A stretch of DNA of 64,000 nucleotides from Hermatobates lingyangjiaoensis. Lineage: Eukaryota; Arthropoda; Insecta; Hemiptera; Hermatobatidae. Under the pieces are notes generated by a model that saw only the letters and a program-made list of their open reading frames with translations, searched no databases and was not told where the DNA came from. Shown piece after piece: positions 45,364 through 56,931 of the stretch (positions are counted from its first letter, which is position 1; each line of letters begins with the position of its first letter). The stretch lies in assembly GCA_026182355.1 (NCBI GenBank), contig JAPFBL010001617.1, forward strand, positions 1,674,001 to 1,738,000, in the 5' to 3' direction. The translations under genes and the position numbers were made by a program.

Positions 45364-45443
45364 TCTGCAAGTGTTCTTTTTAGTCTTTTTTCTGTGTCGT
45401 GCTTTGTGTAATTTAAAGTTATATATATATATATATATATATA

Positions 45444-45616
45444 TTTGTAAAAGTTGGGAGCAGTCCTTCTTCAATGCATGCTTTTAAAAACTGGATGTCT
45501 GTTTCCACTTGGTTCAATTTCGTCTTATATTTTTTCAAATTACGAAATTTTTTCTTTAATTGAGAGTTCAACTTAAAAATTAAATCACCATAATTTTTTA
45601 ATTTATTATTGGACAT
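45444..45616 (-). pseudogene. PLE N-terminal fragment following the 3' end of an upstream PLE
   Basis: Minus strand from the ATG at 45616: MSNNKLKNYGDLIFKLNSQL, then KFRNLKKYKTKLNQVETDIQ and ACIEEGLLPTFTNI. Lysine-rich, probably coiled-coil, ending in the conserved LLPxFTNI box at a (TA)n. The frame is open from ATG to the TA repeat. Its start codon lies inside motif HH13, and the 3' untranslated region of the PLE at 45875-47515 lies directly upstream. This is the tail-to-head join expected of a PLE terminal repeat. Confidence 0.8.
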
Positions 45617-45644
45617 GTTTCGGTGTTACATCCACCATCTTAGG
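45611..45644 (-). ncRNA. Hammerhead-like motif HH13 overlapping a start codon
   Basis: Minus strand: CTAAGA (core with one base missing), T, stem II GGTG/CACC with a seven-base loop (45636-45633, 45625-45622), GAA (45621-45619), palindrome ACATGT (45618-45613), C (45612). The ATG at 45616-45614 opens the 65-codon PLE frame. Confidence 0.5.
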
Positions 45645-45874
45645 AAAAAAAAACACTTAAATTTTTTAAAACAATTAAAACTACACTTGACAAACTAATC
45701 TAATACTTAAAATCACATTGCAATAATAAACATAAATGAACAGGTTAACAAAAGGTTACACAGTCAGGTTTGGGGTTGTCAGTGTTGGCATAACCAGCCC
45801 TAGGTTTCCAAAGAAGCGCAACTGGCTGGTAAAGTTATCTTTTTGATCGTTCATACTTGGAGCTTTTTCCAGTA

Positions 45875-47515
45875 CTATATGTATAGCGCTTCTAGTATCC
45901 TGAGTCTTTTTCCGTTCTTTTCCGTTGCTATTATTCTAGTGTTATTAACCATAGTTTCTCTTGAAATTTTTGTTTTGTGTATCTTTTGGAAGTGTTCTTT
46001 AGGGGCTCCTGAAACCAGATGCATCGTCAGCCTCCTAGAAAGGGTAGTAGTCGTTGATGCTATATATGAGTAATTTAGGAATTCACAGTTTCCCAGTGGA
46101 CATTGAAACTCATATACTAGGTTCGTTTGTTTCAGTGGCTGTTTCTTCTCATGCTGGTTCCTTATAATCAGTTGCGTAGTGGTTTCGTTCTTATAGAAAA
46201 TAATAAGCTGCATCCTATCTTCTTGCTTTATGACCTTAATATTGTTCTTTAATATTGTTTTAAGTATTCATTCGTCTGTTTTATAGCTGTCAGAAAATTG
46301 GTTTTCATAGTATATCTTGTAGGTAGTTTGATTTGTTACTTCACCTCCCCCATTTGTTTCATTTTTCATTGATACAGTTTTTAAGAGTTTTATCAAATTT
46401 ACTGTTACTGTAGCCATTATTAATAAAAACTTGCTTTAAATTTTCTATTACTCTGTTGAAGGTTTCCCAATCGGCCGAGATTTTAAATGCTCTGTCTATC
46501 AATGTTTTAATAGTGCCATTTTTATATCTTGAGGGACATTCACTCTTCTTGTTCAGGTATATTCCGCTGTGTTGGTTTGAAAAACATCACTGTTGATAAC
46601 TCATTATCTTTTGCAGATATCTGCACATCTAAAAAATTAATTTTGTTATTTACAGCTACCTCATGGGTAAATTTCAGCACCGACTCCTCTTCGAATTTTC
46701 TTTTCATTTCCATTAGCATTTCAAGGTCCTTAACTATTAGAAAACAATCGTCTACATGGCGACAATATATATTAGGTTTGTATGGTTTATCCGCTTTCAA
46801 AATCCTATTCTCCAAATTGCACATATAAAAATTAGCAAAAGAGACGCCCAGTGGAGATCCCATCGCTATGCCGTCAACTTGTTGGTACAACGTTCCGTCA
46901 ATATGTTTGAAAGGGTTTTTCATTGTACATGCTTGCAATAGCTTTTCTAATATGCATCGTTCTATAGTTGGAGGGGTGATAGTGGCGTTATTATAAATCT
47001 ATTAATAGTTTCAATCACAGGTACGTTTGTAAATAGAGATTCTGCATCTAGTGAGGCTAGAAGTCCCTTGGGTCTGCAGGTCCGTATTATTTCAAAAAAA
47101 TCATTGGTCGAATGTAGTAAGAATTTAGCAGGTAAGTATTTTGATATTATACTATTTAACGTTTTCACAAGTTTGTAGGTTGGAGGGTTGATTTGGGAAA
47201 TGATGGGTCGTAGGTTATTACCTTCGTTATGAATCTTGACGTTCCCATATATGTAACCAGGGTTATACTCGCCTATGACTGGTTCTAAGATCTTAACTTC
47301 TTGGTTTTTATTGGCTTCTTTGATGAGCTTATTTACCTCAATTTTTAGCTGATTAGTGGGGTTCTTCTTCAACCGTTTAAATTTAGATTTTTCTTTTAAA
47401 ATGTCATCTAACTTTTGCTTGTAAACTACTTTGTCCAAAATTACGAAGGTATTGGATTTATCTGCTCGTCGAATTACTATGTCAGGGTTTTCTTGTTGCG
47501 CTTGTTTGGAAACCT
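45875..47515 (-). pseudogene. Penelope-like retroelement: RT plus GIY-YIG endonuclease
   Basis: This is the most complete PLE body. Minus strand in order: PDIVIRRADKSNTFVILDK (47495-47440), the start of the RT core; IYGNVKIHNEGNNLRPIISQ; LLASLDAESLFTNVPV (motif A, catalytic Asp); a frame break at ~46950; DGIAMGSPLGVSFANFYM (motif B); CRHVDDCFLIV (motif C, both Asp kept; the usual Tyr before VDD is His); KINFLDVQI. The linker 46530-46330 has several stops. The endonuclease (46213-45875) has VYEFQCP, then SYIASTTTTLSRRLTMHL, and the late Glu in ILEALYI; its YIG box reads YIA. These breaks make it inactive. PLEs prime from nuclease-cut DNA and are related to telomerase RT. Confidence 0.93.
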
Positions 47516-47790
47516 AGGGCTGGTTATGCCAACAGTGACAACCCCAAACCTGACTGCGTAACCTTTTGTTAACCTGTTCATTTATGTTTATTATTGCAAT
47601 GTGATTTTAAGTATTAGATTAATTTGTTAAGTGTAGTTTTTAAGTAAATTAAAAAAACTATGGTGATTTAGTTTTTAAGTTGAACTCTGAATTAAAGAAA
47701 AAATTTCGTAATTTGGAAAAATATAAGACGAAATTGAACCAAGTGGAAACAGACATCCAGTTTTTAAAAGCATGTATATATATATACACT
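47516..47790 (+). repeat. Inverted copy of the PLE 3'-UTR/N-terminal join, motif deleted
   Basis: Reverse-complement match to 45440-45830: CTAGGGCTGGTTATGCCAAC, TGACAACCCCAAACCTGACT, and N-terminal codons FRNLEKYKTKLNQVETDIQF. About 60 bp that hold HH13 and the ATG in the left copy are missing near 47640. It breaks at a TATATATA tract after KACI. With the left copy it forms an inverted pair enclosing the RT/endonuclease body. Confidence 0.85.
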
Positions 47791-47839
47791 TTTTCGATGA
47801 AAATACGATCCGAAATGGACAAATACAGTTTAATATACA

Positions 47840-47965
47840 TAAAACTATATATATATATATATATATATATTTCTGAGAGGTAACTAACTAACTATTATCT
47901 TAAATAAAATAACGACATATTTTGTCTCGTAGACCATCCTCAGGCCAAGCTTACGCCTAAAGTAT
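47840..47965 (-). repeat. PLE terminal fragment with decayed hammerhead-like motif
   Basis: It follows (TA)n at 47850-47872. Minus strand: CTGAGGA (47943-47937), stem II GTCT/AGAC with an ACG loop, AAA for GAA, then ATATGTC. Resembles HH9 (its CTGAGGATGGTC is identical) with a damaged 3' half. Confidence 0.55.
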
Positions 47966-48057
47966 AAAGTAAATCACAATCTAATGTCACATCGAGTAAG
48001 AGTCAATTCACAAACTGAACTACTCTTAGTTGGGTGTTGAGACATCTGTTTTAAGTT

Positions 48058-48078
48058 GGGGGGGGGGGGGGGGGGGGG
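48058..48078 (+). repeat. Poly(G) run, G21
   Basis: Twenty-one consecutive Gs in very AT-rich surroundings; a possible G-quadruplex or an assembly-sensitive homopolymer. Confidence 0.97.
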
Positions 48079-48614
48079 TCGTTTCAAGTATGTAGGAGGT
48101 TATTCTCTGTAATGCCTGGCACTATGTATTGGCATTTGTGATAACCTTAGAACTCTTCTAAAATTCAAACTTTGATTATTTATATCTGTGCCTTTCTCTA
48201 TGATATACAATGTTCGTATTATTCGTAATAATAGACCGTTTTCTCTTGCACCTAAGATAAAGAATTAAACAAGAAATCAAAGACGCTAACGTAGACCTAA
48301 ACCTAAGAACCTTTTTTTTTCAATATGCTAGAAGTAATTGGACGAAAGAGAAAACGTTGAAAGGCCGAAGTCTTCAGAGAGGCACCTTGTATTTCCTTCC
48401 AAAAACCTGCCAATCTTAGATCTATCTTTTCTCATATCTCTTCTCCTAAGCCTCCCTATACTGCTGGTGGTATGGTTCAGTGCAGACGTCGTGGCTGTCT
48501 TACGTGTCCTATCATTAATCCCGTTCTTTCCTATATATATATTCCTATTCCTATTTATTATATTCCTATATATTATATAGGGTATATTATTATATATCCT
48601 ATATATATATAAAG

Positions 48615-48892
48615 TTAATCGGGACTCGGTCAGTTCTTCAGGTTCAAATTAAGTTCTCATTGCCAACGTTTCGGTCTTTATTTAAAACCTTTTTCATAGA
48701 CAGAAGTATAAATTTTGAAACAGAAAAACTAAGTATTACATTACAAATTATTTTACAAAATAATTTGTAATGTAATACTTAGTTTTTCTGTTTCAAAATT
48801 TATACTTCTGCCTATGAAAAAGGTTTTAAATAAAGACCGAAACGTTGGCAATGAGAACTTAATTTGAACCTGAAGAACTGACCGAGTCCCGA
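48615..48892. repeat. Near-perfect inverted repeat of PLE-terminal family X
   Basis: Arms of about 138 bp are joined by almost no spacer at ~48755 (AAATTATTTTACAAAATAATTT). The arms match nearly base for base, both ending in CGGGACTCGGTCAGTTCTTC. Each arm contains TGCC (left arm: TGTC), TATGAAAAA, a hairpin (GGTTTTAAATAAAGACC), GAAACGTTGGCA. A transcript would fold into one long hairpin. Flanked on the left by TATATA-rich sequence (48535-48612). Confidence 0.95.
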
Positions 48893-48978
48893 TAAACTTT
48901 AGTTTTGTTTCTATTCCATCGTCGATACTTTTATCAGTATACATATATACACGATTTCACATAAGCACGTGAAATAAT

Positions 48979-49164
48979 AATCAATGATCAAACCTCAATA
49001 GAAATGGGAAAAAAATACTAAGATCTTTCAACCGTAACAAGCGGTCTTCGTCTGACAAAAACCCCAACTGGGTTGGTTTTTTGACTCTGACGAATACTCT
49101 CAGCTTGTTACGGTTGAAAGATCTTAGTCTTTTTCCCCATTTCATATTGTGGTTTGATCATTGA
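48979..49164. repeat. Inverted repeat with hammerhead-like halves
   Basis: Left arm 48979-49053 and right arm 49085-49164 share TCAATGATCAAACC and AAGATCTTTCAACCGTAACA. The right arm carries CTGACGA (49087-49093), a spacer, GAA (49116-49118), palindrome AGATCT (49119-49124) and T. The left arm (minus) carries CAGACGA, a stem ACCG/CGGT, GAA, AGATCT, T. A short relative lies at 33615-33665. Confidence 0.85.
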
Positions 49165-52100
49165 TATATAGGTATATATAATACACGGAAATATTTTATA
49201 CAGTTTATTTTAGTAATGACACAGAGATCAGAACAACCACAGCGAAATAATAAAAGAGGTTAAAATTTAGGTGACATCTCATGCAACTGACAAAGATTAA
49301 TATCAACAGAGTTGACCTTGTCAATAGGTCATTTGCAGTGACCTAGTGAAGTGACGTTGGGCGGCTGGGAGGTGGTGCAGCGTTGCCGCGTCATCGCCGC
49401 ACTCGGGGATTGCCACAATGGAGGCCAGCCAGCCATGCTGCCCGCCATCTCGCCCACTCCCACCTTCCGCTTTCATCTTTTCTTGCCCCTCTGGTCAACC
49501 ACATGGGTCGACAAATCATACCAATTATTCTTGGAACCAAACTCTCCCACAAAGCAGCGCACTCAACTTATTACTCGCTTCTTAAGCGGAACTGTTCACC
49601 TGGTTTAGTGTCTTTCGATCTTTCATCTCCACAATCTAAGAACACATAACTTATCAATTATAGAACTAATGCGAAGATTTAATTAAGCTTCATTAAAGTC
49701 CATGCCGGAATATTCCTCACGGTGAACTTCTTCACGACCTTCAGTTTGATAACTGAAACACCGCTTTATCACATGCTATTACAGAGTAAAGAGTTCAAAT
49801 TATGAATACCCAAATCTTGCATAATTGCTACGTCTTCAAGGTGAAATCATCTAGTACAGGCCCTGACGTTTAAACTGCGTTCAACATTGAAAAACAAATT
49901 ACATTAAATTTTTCTGCATTTCAAGAAACTCGTTGGCGAGTTTGTCCTCTCGGTAATATTTAATAAATAACTACAGTATCCAGGATGCCTTTTTCCTCCT
50001 TGAAATCAAGTTTTTTAAATATATAGTTACATTGATACTCCATATTTTATTTATACAAACCTCAGTCTTTTTCCACAGTAAACTATAATGATGTATCAAT
50101 TAATTTAATACATTCACGGATGATCGTGCATTATTTTCACTTAAAATCCTGCCCTGCAATAATTATTCACAATTTTAAAATAATATTCATTCTATTCTTG
50201 ATTGCAATAACTGTTTTCCTTCTTCTAATTCTCATTGCTCATAATATTTAAAAATTACATTACTTAATGTTTGAAGCTGTAGTTAAAATTACGAACAACA
50301 AATCACATTAGCCAGCTAGTTGAAATAAAGAAACAATACAAATTACATTTTCTCCTCATTAATGAAGCCATTCTTGTTTTAAAACTTATAGTCCGTATAA
50401 TTTCCTATTTGATAAATATGAAATATATTTCAGTTAAATACCTAACAGGTTTACTCAGTTATTTCATTGGGGTTAAAAAGGCGTAGATAGAGAGGTTTAT
50501 TCTAGAGATCTGGAGTACAGAATCTCTAGATTATTATCTTATATTATTAAAAAAATTAACCCATTTACGTACGTCGTGGACGTACAAGAGAAGATGGTTG
50601 ATTTCTTATAAGATCTTACTAACCTCTAGGGACTAACAATAATATTTTAGATTATTACCTTTCATAACAATGAAAGAATCTCTTAGTTGAAGAAATATCA
50701 GAAAATGTAGATATGCGTTCATTATCATTATCCATGTATGAATATGGATACATGGTACTGCCGTTTTATATGGTACATGGCCAGACACTTGATAATGGAT
50801 AAGAGTGCTTTCATTGATACAATAATATCCTTTAAAAAACAATAAACTTAATTGATTCAGATAAATGACACCAAAATTGCACAACATTTCAACTGGCTAA
50901 CACGGTCGTACTAAAATTTTGTAACGCAATGGATACAGGGAAATTTGAATATAAACCAGTATATATCTAAACTGCAAATGAAATTATGTAATATACCGTT
51001 GATCCACTGGGGCTATAGAATCAATGCAAGGTCGAAGAATAGAAACCTTGAATGAATCCTCAAGTCAAAGATAAAATCATAACCTAACCTGTCTATGTAC
51101 ACAGATATCATGACAATAACTACAAGGGTATTCAATTATTTTCACTACTATTTCTTGGATGACAAATATCCAAATTACTATTAATTAAAAAAATTGAAAA
51201 TGGAGATTTTAAAATCCACTACAAACTGGCCCTGCTCTGGGAAAGGTATTTCTTACAGTGATTCATAAAGTTAGAGAACCTGTCGGTTAGAGAAACATGT
51301 TAAAAGTGTAGACCGTCATTTTCATTATAATCACGAATAACACATAACTGTTATTATGGAGAGAATTTAGTTTTAAAAACAAGAACTTGTGTAGTGTGTG
51401 ATCTCACAGGTAGAAGGATAACCAAGGATGAAGACTCTGTTTGGAAACAAGTAACTGGAGGGAGGGGAAAGGTGTTTAGGCGATGTTGCCAAAGCAAGTA
51501 ACATCCTTTCGTTCAATAAAAGTTATTGACAGGGATGGGCAGACAGTAAAAACGCACAGCACTGTACACGTCAAAATGACTTTTGAACAAAGGCAGTAAA
51601 GTTATAAAGTTTGCAAGCAAGCGTATGCCTCGTTTAGACGAGCGTAACACCTGCCAAATATGATTGAGTGGCAGTGTTGGATGATTTGGCAATGGCAAGG
51701 AAAGAGAGTGTGTGGGAAGGGGCGAGACGGGCCCGAGGCGGCCATGTTCACTACCTGAGCCGTCCCTAATGAATCCGCCCCACCTCATATCTCTCCTTAC
51801 CTAACGTGCCCATTGCATCAACCACTGCCAGTACACTCATTCTGTCTGCTGCAACATCTCGCCAAGTAAAAGCAAATATGCAAGTGTTTCCACTTCAAGC
51901 ATGACTCACACATAGTTGACTGTGATATTGAGCCATCTGACAGATTTAACCTAGAAACATGCTTCTTTAAACAATAACAATGTTCACTTCATAGTCACGA
52001 ATATTCGTACACATTAAACAAAATTACTATTACATGATCGTGTTCTACTCAAGGAGTATGCAGAACTATGGTAAGATGGACGAATTAAACATTACATCTG

Positions 52101-53260
52101 AAGGTGATTTGAAAACGGTTGTTGATCGATGTACTACTACATTACGTAGTTTAACCATACCAGTGAGGTGAGAAGACTACGACTAAAGCATCTAAACAAA
52201 TGGCATACTAATTGCTCAAAAACTTAATTCAAGTACTCACTTCCAACTATAAACTGCTAATATTTAACTATAAACTAATTTAACTATTTAGATAAATTTA
52301 TCAAACTAAAATGCATTCAATAAACTGATGTATTCATTTTATTGTTCATTCTTTCACTTATAATCATTATAACAGAGTAATTAAAGCACGTGGATTAACT
52401 GTTATACAATTTACAACTTCCATTTGGATCAACTCATTGACTTAAAAACCAAACCTTTTCTACTGCATTCAGACCTGTTTCCGTAAGCGCAAAGAAGCAT
52501 TAACTACTCTGTTGGACCTAGTTTACAAGAAATGGAGAAAAGGATAACTGGAGACAGTGGAAGAATGCGGGGCCCTAGGTATAGGCGGCAGGTGGCAACC
52601 CCACTCCCACAAGCCCACGTCTATTTTTATCTCAAGAAGGTTCACCTCCCGTAGGAAGGAAGCGTGCGTCTACTACCCACCCTCATCACGGCCCCTCGTC
52701 ACGTCCAGACAGCCCCCTCCCATCACTCTACTTCACAGCGCCGCCTCTTCATACAACCACAGATATCAACATTTTCAGATCTAGGCCTTCTACAATTTTG
52801 TCGTAAACAAATTTCACACCAGCCAATAGCTCTAAAACAGTATGTTTAAGTGAATCATAGCTCAAATAAGTTAAAACCAAAACGACCACCAGAACAAAAT
52901 TTACCAGTAAATCCATACAATTATTAGTGGAACTATCAAGAAGTTCGTATCTGCCGTGAAACAATCCTCCTATTCTTCTCTATTAAGAGGAGGTGGGTTT
53001 ACAGGATGAAGAACAGAGAACTACGCGAGTATATGGAGTCTGCAACATTATTTCATCAATGTATTTATTATCAAATTTGGTCTATTTTGGGGTAAATGTT
53101 TGGATGTAAAGGTCAAAGAACTTCAAAACAAAACTATCGATTCAATTTCGTATTTATCTACATAGGTAGGTAATATCATTTTGTAACAATATATTTCTTA
53201 CAAGGGTAACAGGAATTCCAGCATAATTTACTTCAGCTTAAATCGGTCATACAGGAGGGG
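49165..53260. other. Largely single-copy DNA with three GC-rich islands
   Basis: Against AT-rich background, GC-rich islands occur at 49340-49640, 51420-51860 and 52540-52760. They include CGTTGCCGCGTCATCGCCGC, GGGGCGAGACGGGCCCGAGG and GCGGGGCCCTAGGTATAGGC. None holds a long conserved open frame or clear splice pattern. Two overlapping frames in 49351-49649 are arginine/proline-rich and look compositional. Islands like these may be enhancers, promoters or untranslated exons of a neighbouring gene; that is inference. Confidence 0.4.
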
Positions 53261-53261
53261 C

Positions 53262-53650
53262 ATGATATTAGTCATCATCATACTACGGGGCACTGGCTAA
53301 TAGGAAAACATGCCACCAGGTTAGGAATGGATGTGAGGGATTTTTGCAGGGCATGCCAGAACGAGGAAGAGGAAGAGACAGTTCCTCACTTTCTCTGCCA
53401 TTGTCCTGGTTTGGAGAAGGAAAGAAGCATTGGGAGACTACTTCTTTGACAATCTTTAGAACCTAGCATCCACTGGTATCAGGGATCTGTCTAGATTTAT
53501 TGTTCTCTCGAGATGGTTCGAGTGGACCAGGGAGGGGGGAGAATAGTCCCAATTCTCTTTTGTGGTATCACAAGGGGCCAGCTTGCGGCATGTGTGTTCT
53601 CTCTCGGGACGGCCACTGTAACCTACCCTAGTCATCATACTGCCGTTATA
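53262..53650 (+). pseudogene. Jockey-like LINE C-terminus, relic
   Basis: Plus strand from ~53285: TGHWLIGKHATRLGMDVRDF, CRACQNEEEEETVPHFLCHC, PGLEKER. This is the H-x-x-x-L-G...C-x-x-C...H-x-L-C-x-C-P module that follows RNase H in Jockey-type LINEs. After a frame change come FIVLSRWFEW and, in another frame, LLWYHKGPACG. The 3' end lies near the AAATAAACAG at ~53665. RT and endonuclease are missing and frameshifts are present. The minus-strand frame 53456-53665 is its shadow. Confidence 0.75.
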
Positions 53651-53659
53651 AAATACTTG

Positions 53660-56600
53660 CATCAAATAAACAGATAAATTTCTTTAATAAATTTAGAAGT
53701 TCATGAACTGATAACTGAAATTAAGATGTAATCTCTTTTAATGGGTAGAAAATTAGTTATGTACGGATGTTTTGGAATATGGAAAAACTAAATAATATGA
53801 AATGAAATTAGAAGAAGAGAGAAGGAATGACATCGAATGTTGGTGACGAAAGAAGTGAAGAGGGAGCAGAGTCGGTAGATTTAACTGTGCAGGCAAAATC
53901 AATATGGGTGGGAGTCGGAGGATGGGAAACGCGGGGCTGCAATCGATAGCTCCGCTCCATGCCACCCAAATGCCCACTTTTATCGCGTATACTGTATTTA
54001 TACTTCTGCTCGCATTGACCATCGCATCAAGACGGTCGTGGCAGAGTTTTACAACAGTCCGCATCACTAAAACACGCTTTCTCAAAACTTAAAATAAACA
54101 GATGACCAGACTTCAGAAATTAACTAATTAACGAATGCAGTTTAATGAACTGTAGGACAACATAACAGAGTTATAATAATGACATTATAAAATAATGTTA
54201 TGAAAATGTCATAACCTTGACACATTTTATAATATGTAATCGGTCCCAAATTTACTTAATGAAAACCATTTACATTTTTATTGTCTGACTTTGAACTTTA
54301 CAGGAATTCACATTAATCCTATATATTGAATCAACTAAATCGGAACCACTATTTAATAGTTCTGAAATAAATAATATGAAAAAAGAAAAAACGCACAATT
54401 AGTAGGATGATACCTAGAACTTCGAGCACATGAGTACAAAAAGATTTGAGCGTCCTTGTTTTGTAGAGTCAATTTTGATCACTTGTTCAGAAGGCTAGAT
54501 AGTGTGGAGTGTCGTACCATATGGTTCTGTAATTTTATTCATCCGTGTTGATTCTAATATAGTTATTCATCAACATACAACCTCTTTCTGCTATTACAAA
54601 AGAATTCTTTAGATAGACGGGAGGACAGTTTTTGTTCGTAGTGTGAAGATAATGTGGGTGGTAAGTTAGTAAAAAAGAAATATCCTATATCTTTTGTGAG
54701 TGTTTTTTATATACAGTACCTAAAAATGTATACAATAAGGAATACATCTTTTTTTATGGAGTTCTTTAAGGATCAATGGGGTGACGATGTCAAATCTGCG
54801 CGTTTTTTTTTTTGTTTGAGTTGTTTTACTACGTACTGGACACTGGAAGAGTACACATTAAACTGAAGACTAAAGTAAATAGGACTGTAATCAATTATGT
54901 TTTCTATGTATGCCGAACTTAGCAAAGTAGGAGTGTAAAAAGAGGTAATGTAGGAGGCAAACACATAGGCTGTCTCTTAGTCAGATTCCCCCAAATACCA
55001 TCTGTTTTCCAAAGAAAAGTGGAGACTTTATTGTAGGACAGGATTTTTCTGGTTCTGTCTCGAGCGACGGATGAGTTATTTTCAGTTATCAGTTCTTCAG
55101 TATACTTTTCGTCGACATTTTTCGTCTCAGTAGATTCATAATTTTTTTTTTCAATAGTGGGTTATAAGATTTAAAGTTCTCTAATAGGGTTACTTCCATT
55201 GTCATTTTGATTTTAAAATTGTCTGTAAGTAAAAAAGAAATATCCTATGTCTTTTGTGATTTTTTTTATCTATAGTAGTAGTATTGTGTTGAGGTGTTGA
55301 CTGAGTTTCTATTGTTGACTTTAGTTAATCTATTACGTGATCAATTTCGTCAGATATTTTTAAAGAGAATTAGGTCAATATTGTCTTCTATTTCTCGTTT
55401 GAACTGTTACCAGTCCACTAGTCCTCTCATTCGTATCACTCTGGGCATAACCAGACTTAGATAATATCGAGAGTTAGAGCAGGGAATATGGTCACAGGAA
55501 AGATCGCCCAGTATGCAGACATGATGATGTAGAGAGGATAGGTAAGATATGATAAATTAAGGATGTAGGGACGTTTGCTTGCAGCTGGCGGCCAATAGGT
55601 AGGGTCTGAAAGTAAGATCCAATTCAGAGAATGTTTGAGAGGACATAACAAAGGACTCGTCCACAGGGTTTGCTACTCTTGCAGTCTCACTACTGTGTTT
55701 TGCGTTTTAATCACCACCGCATAGGAATCGAGAAATGAAAGAAAAAGGGAAAGGAATTGTGCTCGGGTAACTTTATGGTTATGTGAGCAGTAAACAGCTG
55801 GCATTTTATAGTTGAAGGAAGGGGCATAAATGAAAAAATGAAATTTCATCTAATTGCCCTATAAGAATATGAAACTAAAGTATAAGACCTAACTGTCTGA
55901 ATGAGAGAACAGAAAACTAACTTCAAGTAAGTGTTAACAAATTCAAGACACTGACGGCATAGTTTAAAAGGGTCGAAGTAAATTACTGATAAATGGATGG
56001 ATGAATAAAAAGTATTAAACAAACCCACAATATCAGTTGAAATGTTAGCCAATACTTTATTCAGTCACCTTATTCATGACTACCAACATCACACTAAGAT
56101 TTGAAAGATACAACGAAAAGTCGAAGAAATAGTCCAATATAAACCAGGGATGGGTTAATAAGTTTATATAGGATAAGCAACATGAATATGAATCATGTTA
56201 TCATTATAATATGAAATAAAAGAGATTCATGCGTACTAGAACCACGCAATAACACACATTTTATAAATATTTTCATTAAACTCTATTTTCGATGTTTCTT
56301 GTGAGCATTTAATACCTCACACTTTACATAATTCATGAAATTATCCTATATTCAAGTAAAAAAACTAAACTTTTATTATTATCGATAATAATAATAATAA
56401 TAATGCCAGAATAACAATAATAATATCATAATAGAATAATTGAATAAAAATAATACACAGTACTTGTGATGGTTAACTAACACCAGAGCTATGTTTAATT
56501 AGAATAAAGACTCGATCCTGAAAGTACTGTTTACCAGGACACTCAATCATCTTCAAGTGGCTATTCCGGATACCGTCTACTGCACCTTGTAACCAACGAC

Positions 56601-56930
56601 TACTACGAGTAAATTCAAAATGATCAATACTCACAGGTTTGTAATACGGAATGCATTTGCCTTGTGACATTCGGGTTCTACATATACGGTTTCAACTAAA
56701 TCTGTATAGACCGGTAGAGTAAATCTATATCTTCTAAATATAAAAAATTGAGCTTTAGGATAAGACTATAGGAGTATTATTTAAATCTAACAAAGCCAAA
56801 TGCATATCACTGTTAGAAGCCTGATATGTTTGTAAAATGGTTTTTACCGAACATTCCGTCATCCTAATAGACTTTAAGCAGCAAGGGCTGCTCATGATAT
56901 GTTCAGCTCCTTTGATAATTTTTATATTAT
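53660..56930. other. AT-rich DNA with one GC-rich island
   Basis: A GC-rich island at 53870-54010 (GTGGGAGTCGGAGGATGGGA, CGATAGCTCCGCTCCATGCC) resembles the earlier islands. An (AAT)n run lies at 56388-56403. Two copies of AAAAAGAAATATCCTAT occur at 54670 and 55235, part of a short local duplication. No recognised gene. Confidence 0.4.
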
Positions 56931-56931
56931 T

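Larger units (their letters stand above)
44576..45420. repeat. Inverted PLE terminal regions between two (TA)n tracts
   Basis: (TA)n at 44578-44600, then a minus-sense terminal region with HH11, an A-rich middle (44820-45110), a plus-sense terminal region with HH12, then (TA)n at 45420-45443. The outer parts of the two regions belong to related but different PLE families. No coding sequence inside; the open frames over 44412-44800 run through TA repeats. Confidence 0.7.

Noticed and set aside
49351..49649. Two overlapping ORFs in a GC-rich island
   Set aside because: The open frames follow from GC-rich composition; neither contains a recognisable domain.
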